From Alloalcanivorax marinus (GTDB lineage: Bacteria; Pseudomonadota; Gammaproteobacteria; Pseudomonadales; Alcanivoracaceae), in NCBI RefSeq assembly GCF_016906305.1, contig NZ_JADDOL010000003.1, positions 62,001 through 126,000 of the forward strand: 64,000 nucleotides of DNA, read 5' to 3'. The notes under the pieces were generated by a model, which saw only the letters and a program-made list of their open reading frames with translations, searched no databases and had not been told where the DNA came from. The translations under genes and the position numbers were made by a program. This document shows, piece by piece, positions 34,457 to 42,283 of this stretch. Numbering within the stretch: the first letter of the stretch is position 1; each line of letters opens with the position of its first letter.

Positions 34457-35247
34457 GGCGTGGCTCCTTGTAGCAAACGGGAGGTGTCGTGCACGTTGCG
34501 GGCGATGGCTTGCAGGGTGCCCTTCTTGCTGTCGCCCACGGGCAGGTCGTAGGTGAGGCGGGCGCCGTAGCTTTCCGGCGACTGGGCGTCCCGGCGCACC
34601 TTGTCGAGCACCCACAGGCGGGTGCCCAGATAGAAGCCCTCCGCCAGATCGTGGGTGATCATGAACACGGTGAGCCCCTGTTCGCGCCACAGGTCCAGCA
34701 CCAGCTGGTGCATGTCCCGGCGGATGCCCGGGTCCAGGGCGCCGAACGGTTCGTCCAGCAGCAGAATGCGGGGTTTCTTGATCAGCGCCTGGGCCAGGGC
34801 CAGGCGTTGTTGCATGCCGCCGGACAGCTCGTGGGGGTACTTGTCCAGGGCGGCGCCCAGGCCCACCGCCTCCAGCATTTCCACGGCGCGGGCGCGGATC
34901 GCCTTGCGGGTGGCGCCAAAGGCGCGCCCCAGCCAGCGGTTGGCGTCCAGCTCGCCGCACAGGCTGGCGTTCTGCAGGGCGGTGAGGTGCGGCAGCACCG
35001 AGTAGCGCTGGAACACGATGCCGCGGGTTTCGTCCGGCTCGTCGGGAATCGGCGTGCCGTCCAGCAGCAACTGACCCCGGCTGGGCCGTTCGGTGCCCAG
35101 CAGCATTTTCAGCAGGGTGGTCTTGCCGCAGCCGGAGGCCCCCACCACGGTGATGAACTCGCCTTCTTCCACGCGGGCGTTGAGGCGTTCCAGTACCACC
35201 TGGTCGCCGTACTCCTTCCACAGATTGTTCAGTTCGATGATGGCCAC
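34453..35247 (-). CDS. ABC transporter ATPase (NitT/TauT type), guanidine operon
   Basis: 264-residue nucleotide-binding subunit. Walker A GASGCGKTT (36-44), Q-loop 'GIVFQRYSVLPHL', ABC signature LSGGMQQRLALAQAL, Walker B LLLDEPFGALD and the switch histidine in MITHD are all intact. Energises import through the permease encoded 10 bases upstream. The family includes taurine, nitrate and cyanate importers; in this operon the substrate is probably guanidine or a compound that yields it. Confidence 0.93.
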   Translation of the reverse strand: MAIIELNNLWKEYGDQVVLERLNARVEEGEFITVVGASGCGKTTLLKMLLGTERPSRGQLLLDGTPIPDEPDETRGIVFQRYSVLPHLTALQNASLCGELDANRWLGRAFGATRKAIRARAVEMLEAVGLGAALDKYPHELSGGMQQRLALAQALIKKPRILLLDEPFGALDPGIRRDMHQLVLDLWREQGLTVFMITHDLAEGFYLGTRLWVLDKVRRDAQSPESYGARLTYDLPVGDSKKGTLQAIARNVHDTSRLLQGATP

Positions 35248-35257
35248 GGTTCCCTCC

Positions 35258-36073
35258 TTAACGGGCCTGGTGGAACCAGGGGTAGCGCCAGCGGGAATAG
35301 CGGGCCAGCGCGAAATCGATGGCGAACGCCAGGAAGGTGATCCAGGCCACGTAGGGCAGAATCACGTCCATGGCCAGATAGCGCCGCACCAGGAAGATGC
35401 GATAGCCGAGCCCGTCGGTGGCGGCGATGGCCTCGGCGGCGATCAGGAACAGCCAGGCGGACCCCAGCGACAGCCGCACCGCGCTGATCAGGCGCGGCAT
35501 CACCTGGGGCCACACCAGCCGAAGAATGATCTGCCAGGTGTTGGCGCCCAGGGTCTGCATCTTGATCACCTGCTCGGCGGGAATTTCCTCGGCGCGCTGC
35601 TGCAGATCGCGGATCAGGAACGGCGTAATGCCGATCACGATCAGCACCACCTTGGCCAGCTCGCCCAGGCCGAACACGATGAACAGGATCGGCAGCACCG
35701 CCAGGGGCGGCACCAGCGACAGGCCGGTGACCAGCGGCGCGATGCCGGCGCGCACCAGCGGCAGGGCGCCGGTGGCGATGCCCACCACCAGCCCGATGGC
35801 GGCGCTGATGGCCACCCCCAGGGCCAGCCGGGTGAGGCTGGCCAGGGTGTCCTGCCACAGCAGGTACTCGCCGGTGCGTTTGCTGGGCTCGAAGGCCATG
35901 CGCTGGATGGCGTCCACGAAGCTGGCCAGATCCGGCAGCAGCTTGTCGTTGGGGTTGGCCGCCAGGCGCGCGTCGGAGGCCACCAGATAGAGCACCACCA
36001 GGATCACGAACGGCAGCAGCCCCAGGGCCCAGCGGCCCACCGGCCCGGCTTGACGGTTGATCAGCTTCTTCAT
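35258..36073 (-). CDS. ABC transporter permease (NitT/TauT type), guanidine operon
   Basis: 271 residues with about six membrane helices and the EAA-type cytoplasmic loop 'KMQTLGANTWQIILRLVWPQ' that contacts the ATPase. A basic N-terminus (MKKLINRQ) precedes the first helix. It stands between the binding-protein and ATPase genes, 25 and 10 bases apart. Confidence 0.93.
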   Translation of the reverse strand: MKKLINRQAGPVGRWALGLLPFVILVVLYLVASDARLAANPNDKLLPDLASFVDAIQRMAFEPSKRTGEYLLWQDTLASLTRLALGVAISAAIGLVVGIATGALPLVRAGIAPLVTGLSLVPPLAVLPILFIVFGLGELAKVVLIVIGITPFLIRDLQQRAEEIPAEQVIKMQTLGANTWQIILRLVWPQVMPRLISAVRLSLGSAWLFLIAAEAIAATDGLGYRIFLVRRYLAMDVILPYVAWITFLAFAIDFALARYSRWRYPWFHQAR

Positions 36074-36098
36074 GACGGCTCCCGGCCGGCGTCGTGGA

Positions 36099-37169
36099 TC
36101 AAAGCTCGCCGTCGGCGGCCATCTTCATGTAGGTCGGGTCGAAGCGCAGTTTCACGTTGCCGTCGCTGCCGAACACGCCGGAGGGGGTTTCCACGCCCAC
36201 GAAGCCGGCGTCCGGGGCGCCTTCGCCCAGCAGACCGTGCTTGAAGGAGAACTCCGCCACCCGCTGCATGGTGGTTTTCACGTCCGGACTGTTGACGAAG
36301 TTCACCGCCTCGCTGGCGTCGTAGAACACGCGGGTGGCCTTGAGCTGGGCCTCGAATCCGGCCCGGTCGGTGCCGGCGATCTCGCCCATGGCGGCACGGG
36401 CCTGCTTACCGGTTTCTCCGTCATCGCGCATGTCCGCCATGATCTCGTACCAGGCGCCGGCCAGGGCCTTGCCCAGTTTCGGGTTGGCCTTGAGGGTGTC
36501 GGTATTGACCACCATCAGGTCGATGATCTCGCCGGGAATTTGTGAGGAGTCGAACACCTGATGGGCGCCGGGCTGTTCGGTGATGGCGCTGAGCAACGGG
36601 TTCCAGGTGACCACCGAGGTGACATCGTCGGTTTGATAGGCCGCCACCAGATCCGCGTCGGAGGTGTTCACCACGGTCACGTCGCGCTCGCTCATGCCCA
36701 CGGTTTCCAGGGCCCGGGCCAGCAGATAGTGGGAAACGGACAGCTCCACCAGATTGACGTTCTGCCCTTTGATGTCGGCGAGCCGGGTTTTGTCCTTGAG
36801 GACGATGCCGTCGTTGCCGTCGGAAAAGTCGCCGACGATCAGGGCGGTGGTGTCCACGCCGCCGGCGGCGGGAATGGTCAGCGCGTCCATGTTGGTCATG
36901 GTGCAGCCGTCGTACTGGCCGGCGGTGTACTGGTTGATGGACTCGATGTAGTCGTTGATCTGCACCACGTCGATGTTGATGCCGTACTTGTCGGCCCATT
37001 TGTCGACGATGCCCTGGGCGGCGCCGTACTGCCAGGGAATCCAGCCCACGTAGATGGACCAGCAGACTTTGAAGTCATCCCGTTGGCCGGCGGCCAGGGC
37101 AGGTTTGGGCAGGGTGGAGAGAGCCAGCAGCGCGGCCGCGGAAAGGCAAGCAGTCAGAATACGGGTCAT
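36099..37169 (-). CDS. ABC transporter substrate-binding protein, guanidine operon
   Basis: 356 residues with a signal peptide (about 1-26, ending ALAAGQ) and an NMT1/TauA-like periplasmic binding fold: 'CWSIYVGWIPWQYGAAQGIVDKWA', 'GQYDGCTMTNMDAL' and 'TDDVTSVVTWNPLL'. It delivers the substrate to the permease. First structural gene of the operon; the ATG at 37169 has AGGAGG 8 bases upstream. It is preceded by an 11-codon leader ORF and a guanidine-I riboswitch. Confidence 0.93.
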   Translation of the reverse strand: MTRILTACLSAAALLALSTLPKPALAAGQRDDFKVCWSIYVGWIPWQYGAAQGIVDKWADKYGINIDVVQINDYIESINQYTAGQYDGCTMTNMDALTIPAAGGVDTTALIVGDFSDGNDGIVLKDKTRLADIKGQNVNLVELSVSHYLLARALETVGMSERDVTVVNTSDADLVAAYQTDDVTSVVTWNPLLSAITEQPGAHQVFDSSQIPGEIIDLMVVNTDTLKANPKLGKALAGAWYEIMADMRDDGETGKQARAAMGEIAGTDRAGFEAQLKATRVFYDASEAVNFVNSPDVKTTMQRVAEFSFKHGLLGEGAPDAGFVGVETPSGVFGSDGNVKLRFDPTYMKMAADGEL

Positions 37170-37185
37170 GTCGACCTCCTTCAGG

Positions 37186-37221
37186 CTATGACGGTGAGGA
37201 ATCCAATGACACTGTCGTCAT
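37186..37221 (-). CDS. 11-residue leader ORF between riboswitch and binding-protein gene
   Basis: ATG at 37221 opens an 11-codon frame (MTTVSLDSSPS) ending with TAG 16 bases before the binding-protein ATG. Its Shine-Dalgarno GGGAGGAGA is the 3' edge of the riboswitch aptamer, 4 to 8 bases from the ATG. The ATG lies in a hairpin, CCATGAC/GTCATTGG with a 6-base loop, which extends through GAGGA/TCCTC pairing and could hide both the ribosome site and start. It may be a translated leader coupling the riboswitch to the operon, or the hairpin may be the expression platform and the ORF accidental. Confidence 0.4.
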   Translation of the reverse strand: MTTVSLDSSPS

Positions 37222-37225
37222 GGTG

Positions 37226-37317
37226 TCTCCTCCCGGGCTTTTGTCCCGCCGTGTAACCTTGCAAGAAGGTCGATCGCTCTCGGACCAGTCGTGGGCGAGG
37301 CCCACCGGAACCCTAGC
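37226..37317 (-). ncRNA. Guanidine-I riboswitch (ykkC class)
   Basis: Read on the minus strand, the leader contains the conserved blocks of the guanidine-I aptamer in order and with normal spacing: CTAGGGTTCCG, a variable hairpin (GTGGGCCTCGCCCAC), ACTGGTCCGAGAG, a second hairpin (ACCTTCTTGCAAGGT), then ACACGGCGGGACAAAAGCCC and GGGAGGAGA. These are the signature bases of the P1-P3 core that bind guanidinium. It lies 57 bases upstream of the ABC binding-protein gene, so it should switch on import and breakdown of guanidine. No typical intrinsic terminator follows, which suggests translational control. Confidence 0.95.
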
Positions 37318-37372
37318 GATCCATTTTTCCGGATTGTGCGAGTCGTGATGGCCACAGACGCCATTCGATTCC

Positions 37373-37388
37373 TGCGTGGGTCCACGCA
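37373..37388. promoter_or_regulatory. 7-bp inverted repeat overlapping the operon promoter
   Basis: TGCGTGG-N2-CCACGCA (37373-37379, 37382-37388) overlaps the -12 part and probable start point of the sigma-54-like promoter. It could be an operator or a hairpin at the 5' end of the leader RNA. Confidence 0.4.
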
Positions 37389-37400
37389 AGTCCGATGCCA
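37384..37400 (-). promoter_or_regulatory. Sigma-54-like (-24/-12) promoter of the guanidine operon
   Basis: Minus-strand CTGGCAT-N5-TTGCG (CTGGCATCGGACTTGCGT) keeps the invariant GG and GC exactly 10 bases apart and matches TGGCAC-N5-TTGCW except for two positions. Transcription would begin near 37371, about 55 bases before the riboswitch. This fits nitrogen control of a nitrogen-source operon. I find no clear paired NtrC sites upstream. Confidence 0.6.
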
Positions 37401-37492
37401 GTCCGGGCAAGTGGCTGATTCAAAAGGGGGAAGGCGGGCGGGGCGGGCCAGGGCGTGAGCGTTAATGGGGCTTCGGGTGGGCCGCGATGGTG

Positions 37493-37519
37493 CGCCGTGC
37501 CCCGGAGTGGGGCACGGCG
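37493..37519 (-). terminator. Strong GC hairpin after the secreted dienelactone hydrolase gene
   Basis: Perfect 11-bp stem CGCCGTGCCCC/GGGGCACGGCG with a 5-base loop, 8 bases beyond the stop of the minus-strand hydrolase gene. There is no T run. It separates that gene from the guanidine-operon promoter 93 bases away and may also mark an upstream activator region. Confidence 0.55.
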
Positions 37520-37526
37520 GGCGAGG

Positions 37527-38300
<774 letters not shown>

Positions 38301-38366
38301 GGTGGGCTCCTTCACGGAAAACGGAATCAATGGACGGGAACGAACGGCGGAGAGCCGGACCGGTGT

Positions 38367-38690
38367 CTAGTCTTCCCAGACCCAGCGCAGCGGCTCACCG
38401 AAATCATCATAGACCAGTTTGCGGCGCGGGCCGCGTCGGGCGGAGGCCGGGCGGCGGGTGCGGCGGGCTTTTTTGCGGGCATCGATGGTGGCCGCCACCT
38501 GGGACAGGTCGGTGCGGGTGGCCGGCGGGCCCTGGGTAAACGGAAAGGAACGCCGCTCGCGGGGCTGGTCCGGGGCATCGCCGGTGGTGCCGCTGGGCAC
38601 TTCCTCGATACGCCCGCCCCGGGAAAGGAACCGCTCCATGTCCCGGCGCAGGCGCTGGCGTTGTTGTTCCTTGCTGTTGCGCACTTTCAT
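38367..38690 (-). CDS. Small basic protein with SutA-like motif
   Basis: 107 residues, highly charged, with no membrane part. The segment 'RRDMERFLSRGGRIEEVPSG' near the N-terminus resembles the conserved core of Pseudomonas SutA, a small RNA-polymerase-binding regulator (EEFLSRGGKVQEI). The central part is disordered-looking and rich in arginine, and the C-terminus (KLVYDDFGEPLRWVWED) is acidic/aromatic. A regulatory role is only suggested by the motif. Upstream is the glutathione peroxidase gene on the same strand, 69 bases away. Confidence 0.65.
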   Translation of the reverse strand: MKVRNSKEQQRQRLRRDMERFLSRGGRIEEVPSGTTGDAPDQPRERRSFPFTQGPPATRTDLSQVAATIDARKKARRTRRPASARRGPRRKLVYDDFGEPLRWVWED

Positions 38691-38759
38691 GGGACTGTGG
38701 ATGGCGGTGGCGAGCCTTCAACCATAGCAAGGCCGTGCCCGGGGGGCCAGCCGGGCCGG

Positions 38760-39317
38760 TCAGAGCGCGGCGCGCACGGCCTCTTCCAGTTCGCCGTCCA
38801 GGGGCCTGGCCGAGGACGGGTAGTGTTTGATCACGGTGCCGTCGCGATCCACCAGATATTTGTTGAAGTTCCAGCGCGGTTCGCCGGCGTCCTGGTTGAG
38901 GCTGCGAAACACCGGGTTGGCGGCGTTGCCGCGCACCGGCGAGGTGGCCATCATCGGGAAGGTGACGCCGTAGTTGATGTAGCAGACCTTGGCGGTCTGC
39001 CCCTCATCGTCCAGCTCCTGGCGGAAATCGTCGGAGGGGAAGCCCAGTACCACCAGGCCCTGGTCCCGGTACTTCTTGTACAGCGCCTCCAGACCCTCGA
39101 ACTGGGGCGTGAAGCCGCACTGGCTGGCGGTGTTGACCACCAGCACCACCTTGCCGGCGGTGGCCGCGCACAGGTCCAGGTCGTCCTGACTGTGCAGCTT
39201 GCGCACCTCATGGTCGAAACGGGCCGCGCACTCGTCGGCCCGGGCCTTGGTGGTCAGCGCCAGGCTGAACACACTCAGCAGCAATACGAAGGCAAAGCAC
39301 CAGCGTAGATGGATCAT
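38760..39317 (-). CDS. Glutathione peroxidase family protein, exported
   Basis: 185 residues with a signal peptide or N-terminal anchor (about 5-28) and the thiol peroxidase fold. The peroxidatic residue is cysteine (Cys67 in NTASQCGFTPQ), not selenocysteine; the glutamine is replaced by the usual downstream context 'VLGFPSDDF', and the tryptophan-asparagine pair is in 'PRWNFNKYLVD'. An extra cysteine 'AKVCYINYG' could be the resolving one. It reduces peroxides in the periplasm, probably with thioredoxin-like partners rather than glutathione. Confidence 0.9.
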   Translation of the reverse strand: MIHLRWCFAFVLLLSVFSLALTTKARADECAARFDHEVRKLHSQDDLDLCAATAGKVVLVVNTASQCGFTPQFEGLEALYKKYRDQGLVVLGFPSDDFRQELDDEGQTAKVCYINYGVTFPMMATSPVRGNAANPVFRSLNQDAGEPRWNFNKYLVDRDGTVIKHYPSSARPLDGELEEAVRAAL

Positions 39318-39366
39318 CGGAGGTTCCTCGGTATCCGATATCTGTATTGATCAGACACTACTATCC

Positions 39367-39390
39367 GGCGCCGCCGGTCAAGGCGGCGCC
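39367..39390 (-). terminator. GC hairpin after the 137-residue membrane-protein gene
   Basis: GGCGCCGCC/GGCGGCGCC, 9-bp perfect arms with a 6-base loop, 30 bases beyond the stop of the minus-strand gene at 39420. No T run follows, so termination strength is uncertain. Confidence 0.5.
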
Positions 39391-39419
39391 AAGACTCTCG
39401 AGCTCGGCCGGCGGCCGCC

Positions 39420-39833
39420 TTACAGCGGCGTGCGCGGGCCGTCGGGAATGGCGGTGCCGCTGGTGCCGCCGTTGCCGGCGCGCAGCGGGTTGCAGTTCTT
39501 GATCACCACCTGGCCTTCCAGCAGGTTGCCGCGGGAGTATTCGCGGAAGACGCAGCGGTTGGTTTCCGGGTCGTAGTTCTCGATCCACAGGTTGTCGCCT
39601 TTCCAGGTGGCGGCGATGTGCTGCTGGCCCTGGGGCACTTCCAGGTTCATGGTCCCGCCCAGACGCTTGACGAAAATCTGTTCCAGCCAGAAGTAGTAGA
39701 GCAGGGTGCCGGCCAGCCAGATGATCACGGCGATGATCAGCGCCGGCTTCCATTTGCCCATGCGCACGCCGATCCCGAACAGCGCCGCGAAGATGACCAG
39801 CGCCAGTACCAACCAATACAAATAGGTGATCAT
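39420..39833 (-). CDS. Two-helix membrane protein of unknown function
   Basis: 137 residues: two membrane helices (about 5-22 and 30-50), then a soluble domain with 'ENYDPETNRCVFREYSRG' and a cysteine in 'VIKNCNP'. Ends in a glycine/proline-rich tail. The ATG at 39833 has AGGGAG 7 bases upstream. No family recognised. Divergent from the GIY-YIG gene. Confidence 0.75.
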   Translation of the reverse strand: MITYLYWLVLALVIFAALFGIGVRMGKWKPALIIAVIIWLAGTLLYYFWLEQIFVKRLGGTMNLEVPQGQQHIAATWKGDNLWIENYDPETNRCVFREYSRGNLLEGQVVIKNCNPLRAGNGGTSGTAIPDGPRTPL

Positions 39834-39905
39834 GCGAAACTCCCTGTTTCAGGCTATTGTTTACCGCACGATGATAGCAACTTGATCGCAAGGAGATGTA
39901 AAACC

Positions 39906-40229
39906 GTGAAACAGGGCACGGGCTGGTGGGTTTACATGCTGCGCTGCGCCGACGGCTCGCTGTACACCGGCGTCACCACCGATGTGCTGCGCCGCTGGAA
40001 GGAGCACAACGGCGGCCCGCGGGGCGCCCGTTACACCCGGGTGCGGCGCCCGGTGGCCCTGGTGCTGTGCGTGGAAGTGCCCGACCGGGCCCGCGCCGGC
40101 CGCCTGGAAGCGCGCCTCAAGGGGCTCACCCGGGCGCGCAAGGAACGCTTGATCCGCGCCGTCACGGTTGCCAACGGCGCCGGGAGTTGCTTGACTGCCG
40201 ACACTTCTGAACAGGAGATTCTTGCATGA
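39906..40229 (+). CDS. GIY-YIG nuclease-domain protein (UPF0213 type)
   Basis: 107 residues. The GIY-YIG core is 'WWVYMLRCADGSLYTGVTTDVLRRWKEHN' split as VYMLRC...LYTGVT, followed by 'ARYTRVRRPVALVL' and a basic helix, as in YhbQ/UPF0213 proteins. Begins with GTG at 39906, with AAGGAG about 10 bases upstream; no ATG gives the full domain. The stop overlaps the ATG of the LemA lipoprotein gene (ATGA). Members are single-domain nucleases of uncertain role in DNA repair. Confidence 0.9.
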   Translation: MKQGTGWWVYMLRCADGSLYTGVTTDVLRRWKEHNGGPRGARYTRVRRPVALVLCVEVPDRARAGRLEARLKGLTRARKERLIRAVTVANGAGSCLTADTSEQEILA

Positions 40230-40816
40230 ACCTTTGGCGCGCCTTCGTGCTGGCCTGGCTGGCCATGACTCTGGCCGGCTGTGGCATCAACAACATCCCC
40301 ACCTACGACGAGCAGGTCAAGGCGGCCTGGTCCCAGGTGGAAAACCAATACCAGCGCCGCGCCGACCTGGTGCCCAACCTGGTCAACACGGTGAAGGGCT
40401 TCGCCGCCCAGGAGCGGGAGGTGCTGGTGGAAGTCACCGAGGCGCGCGCCAAGGTGGGCTCGATCCAGGCCGGCGAGGACATCCTCAACGACCCGCAGAA
40501 GTTCAAGCAGTTCGAGCAGGCCCAGAATCAGCTGGGGTCGGCCCTGCAGCGACTGATGGTGGTGGTGGAACGCTACCCGGAGCTGAAGTCCAACCAGAAC
40601 TTCCTGGCGCTGCAGTCGCAGTTGGAAGGCACCGAGAACCGCATCGCGGTGGCGCGCCGGGACTACATCGAGGCGGTGCGGCAATACAACACCGAGATCC
40701 GGACCTTCCCCGGCCGCATCTGGCACAGCCTGCTGTACAGCGAGCTGGAGCCGCGCGAGAACTTCGAAGCCACCACGGAGAACGCCGAGCAGGCGCCCTC
40801 CGTCAACTTTGAATGA
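40226..40816 (+). CDS. LemA family lipoprotein
   Basis: 196 residues with a lipoprotein signal (lipobox LAGC, lipidated Cys19) and the LemA domain: 'NQYQRRADLVPNLVNTVKG', 'VVVERYPELKSN' and 'ENRIAVARRDYIEAVRQYN'. It is followed by two TPM-domain genes, a well-known arrangement (LemA - TPM - TPM). Probably works in the envelope with them. The second LemA of the window (10288-10875) has a membrane helix in place of a lipobox. Confidence 0.93.
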   Translation: MNLWRAFVLAWLAMTLAGCGINNIPTYDEQVKAAWSQVENQYQRRADLVPNLVNTVKGFAAQEREVLVEVTEARAKVGSIQAGEDILNDPQKFKQFEQAQNQLGSALQRLMVVVERYPELKSNQNFLALQSQLEGTENRIAVARRDYIEAVRQYNTEIRTFPGRIWHSLLYSELEPRENFEATTENAEQAPSVNFE

Positions 40817-40835
40817 ACCGGATCGTGAGTAAACC

Positions 40836-41576
40836 ATGACGCTGACGCGACACGGGCTGGCCGTGCTGCTCGGGCTGCTGCTGACCGCGGCGGCCTGGGC
40901 GGCGCCGGACTTTCCCGCCCTCACCGGCCGGGTGGTGGACAACGCCAACCTGCTGACAACCGCCCAGGAACAGGCGCTCACCGAAAAGCTGGCCGCCGAG
41001 GAGCAGCAAACCTCCAACCAGGTGGTGGTGGTGACGCTGCCCGACCTGCAGGGCCTGACCATCGAGGAGTACGGCTACCAGCTGGGCCGCGAATGGGGCA
41101 TCGGCCAGGAGGGCAAGGACAACGGCGTGCTGCTGATCGTCGCCCCCAACGAGCGCCGCATTCGCATCGAGGTGGGCTACGGCCTGGAGGGCGCGCTCAC
41201 CGACGCGCTCTCCTCGGTGATCATCCAGCGGGAAATCCGCCCGGCCTTCCGCACTGGCGACTTCGCCGGCGGCATCAATGCCGGCGTGGACGCGATCCGC
41301 GCCGCCATCGCCGGCGAGTACCAGGCGGAGCCGGCCAAGAAGGGCGGCGGGCAACTGGGCACGGTGCTGATCTATTTGATGGTGCTGGTGTTCATCACCA
41401 TTTTCCTGGGGCTCGGCGCCCTGGGCGGCGGTGGCCGTGGCGGTCGCGGCGGCGGCGCCGTGTTCCTGCCCATGGGCGGGGGCTTCGGCGGCGGCGGAGG
41501 CGGAGGTTTTGGCGGCGGCGGCTTCGGTGGCGGCGGCGGTGGTTTCGGCGGCGGCGGTGCCTCGGGAGGCTGGTAG
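40836..41576 (+). CDS. TPM-domain (YgcG-type) exported protein with glycine-rich tail
   Basis: 246 residues: signal peptide (about 1-19), TPM/Repair_PSII_Psb32 domain (about 25-160; 'LTGRVVDNANLLT', 'NQVVVVTLPDLQGLTIEEYGYQLGREWGIG', 'RIRIEVGYGLEGALTDA'), one membrane helix (about 173-193) and a C-terminal tail made almost only of glycine and phenylalanine (last 55 residues). The tail is likely flexible. The family is linked to photosystem repair in plants and of unclear function in bacteria. Ends directly before the next TPM gene. Confidence 0.92.
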   Translation: MTLTRHGLAVLLGLLLTAAAWAAPDFPALTGRVVDNANLLTTAQEQALTEKLAAEEQQTSNQVVVVTLPDLQGLTIEEYGYQLGREWGIGQEGKDNGVLLIVAPNERRIRIEVGYGLEGALTDALSSVIIQREIRPAFRTGDFAGGINAGVDAIRAAIAGEYQAEPAKKGGGQLGTVLIYLMVLVFITIFLGLGALGGGGRGGRGGGAVFLPMGGGFGGGGGGGFGGGGFGGGGGGFGGGGASGGW

Positions 41577-42188
41577 ATGTTATTGAACGAAGAGGAACAG
41601 AAACGGGTGGCCCGGGCGATCGCGGCCATCGAAAAAGACACCGACGCGGAACTGGTCACGGTGCTGGCCCGCCAGTCCGACGACTACCGCTACATTCCAC
41701 TGTTGTGGGCGGCGCTGTTGTCGCTGCTGGTGCCCCTGGCGCTGGCGTTCCTGCCGATCTGGCTGAGCGCCCTGGAAACCCTGCTGGCCCAGTGGACCGT
41801 GCTGGTGCTGCTGGGGCTGTTGTTCCGCTGGCCGCCGCTGATGATGGCCCTGGTGCCGCGCCGGGTGAAGCAATGGCGCGCCGCCAACCTGGCCCGCCGT
41901 ACCTTCCTCGATCAGGGCCTGCACCACACCAAGGGTGGCACCGGCCTGCTGATCTTTGTCAGCGAGGCCGAGCATTACGTGGAAATCCTGGCCGACCGGG
42001 GCATCGCCGAGAAGGTCCCGGACGAACGCTGGCAATCCATCGTCGACACCTTCACCGCCCATGTGAAGCAGGGCGAGGTGCTGAACGGCTTCCTGGAATG
42101 CATCGCCTCCTGCGGCGATGAGCTGATCCTCAAGATCCCGGCCACGGAACAGAAGAACGAACTGCCCAACCATCTGGTGCTGCTCTAG
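41577..42188 (+). CDS. TPM-domain membrane protein
   Basis: 203 residues. The TPM domain is interrupted early by two membrane helices (about 38-60 and 65-85); the C-terminal part has 'HHTKGGTGLLIFVSEAEHYVEILADRGIAEKV', the typical second half of the domain. It starts at the base after the preceding stop codon, so it is co-translated with the YgcG-type gene. Third gene of the LemA-TPM-TPM set. Confidence 0.9.
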   Translation: MLLNEEEQKRVARAIAAIEKDTDAELVTVLARQSDDYRYIPLLWAALLSLLVPLALAFLPIWLSALETLLAQWTVLVLLGLLFRWPPLMMALVPRRVKQWRAANLARRTFLDQGLHHTKGGTGLLIFVSEAEHYVEILADRGIAEKVPDERWQSIVDTFTAHVKQGEVLNGFLECIASCGDELILKIPATEQKNELPNHLVLL

Positions 42189-42283
42189 CCTCGGGTCAGT
42201 ATCCGCACTGGTCGTGTGGGTACTGGCGGTGCTAGGCTTTTTGTTATCACAAAAGGCCTGGCATGAATGAAGAGGAGCCCGGT

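Noticed and set aside
41410-41573. GGC/GGT-rich tract resembling a tandem DNA repeat
   Set aside because: It encodes the Gly/Phe-rich tail of the TPM protein, typical for this family; the repeat unit is irregular.
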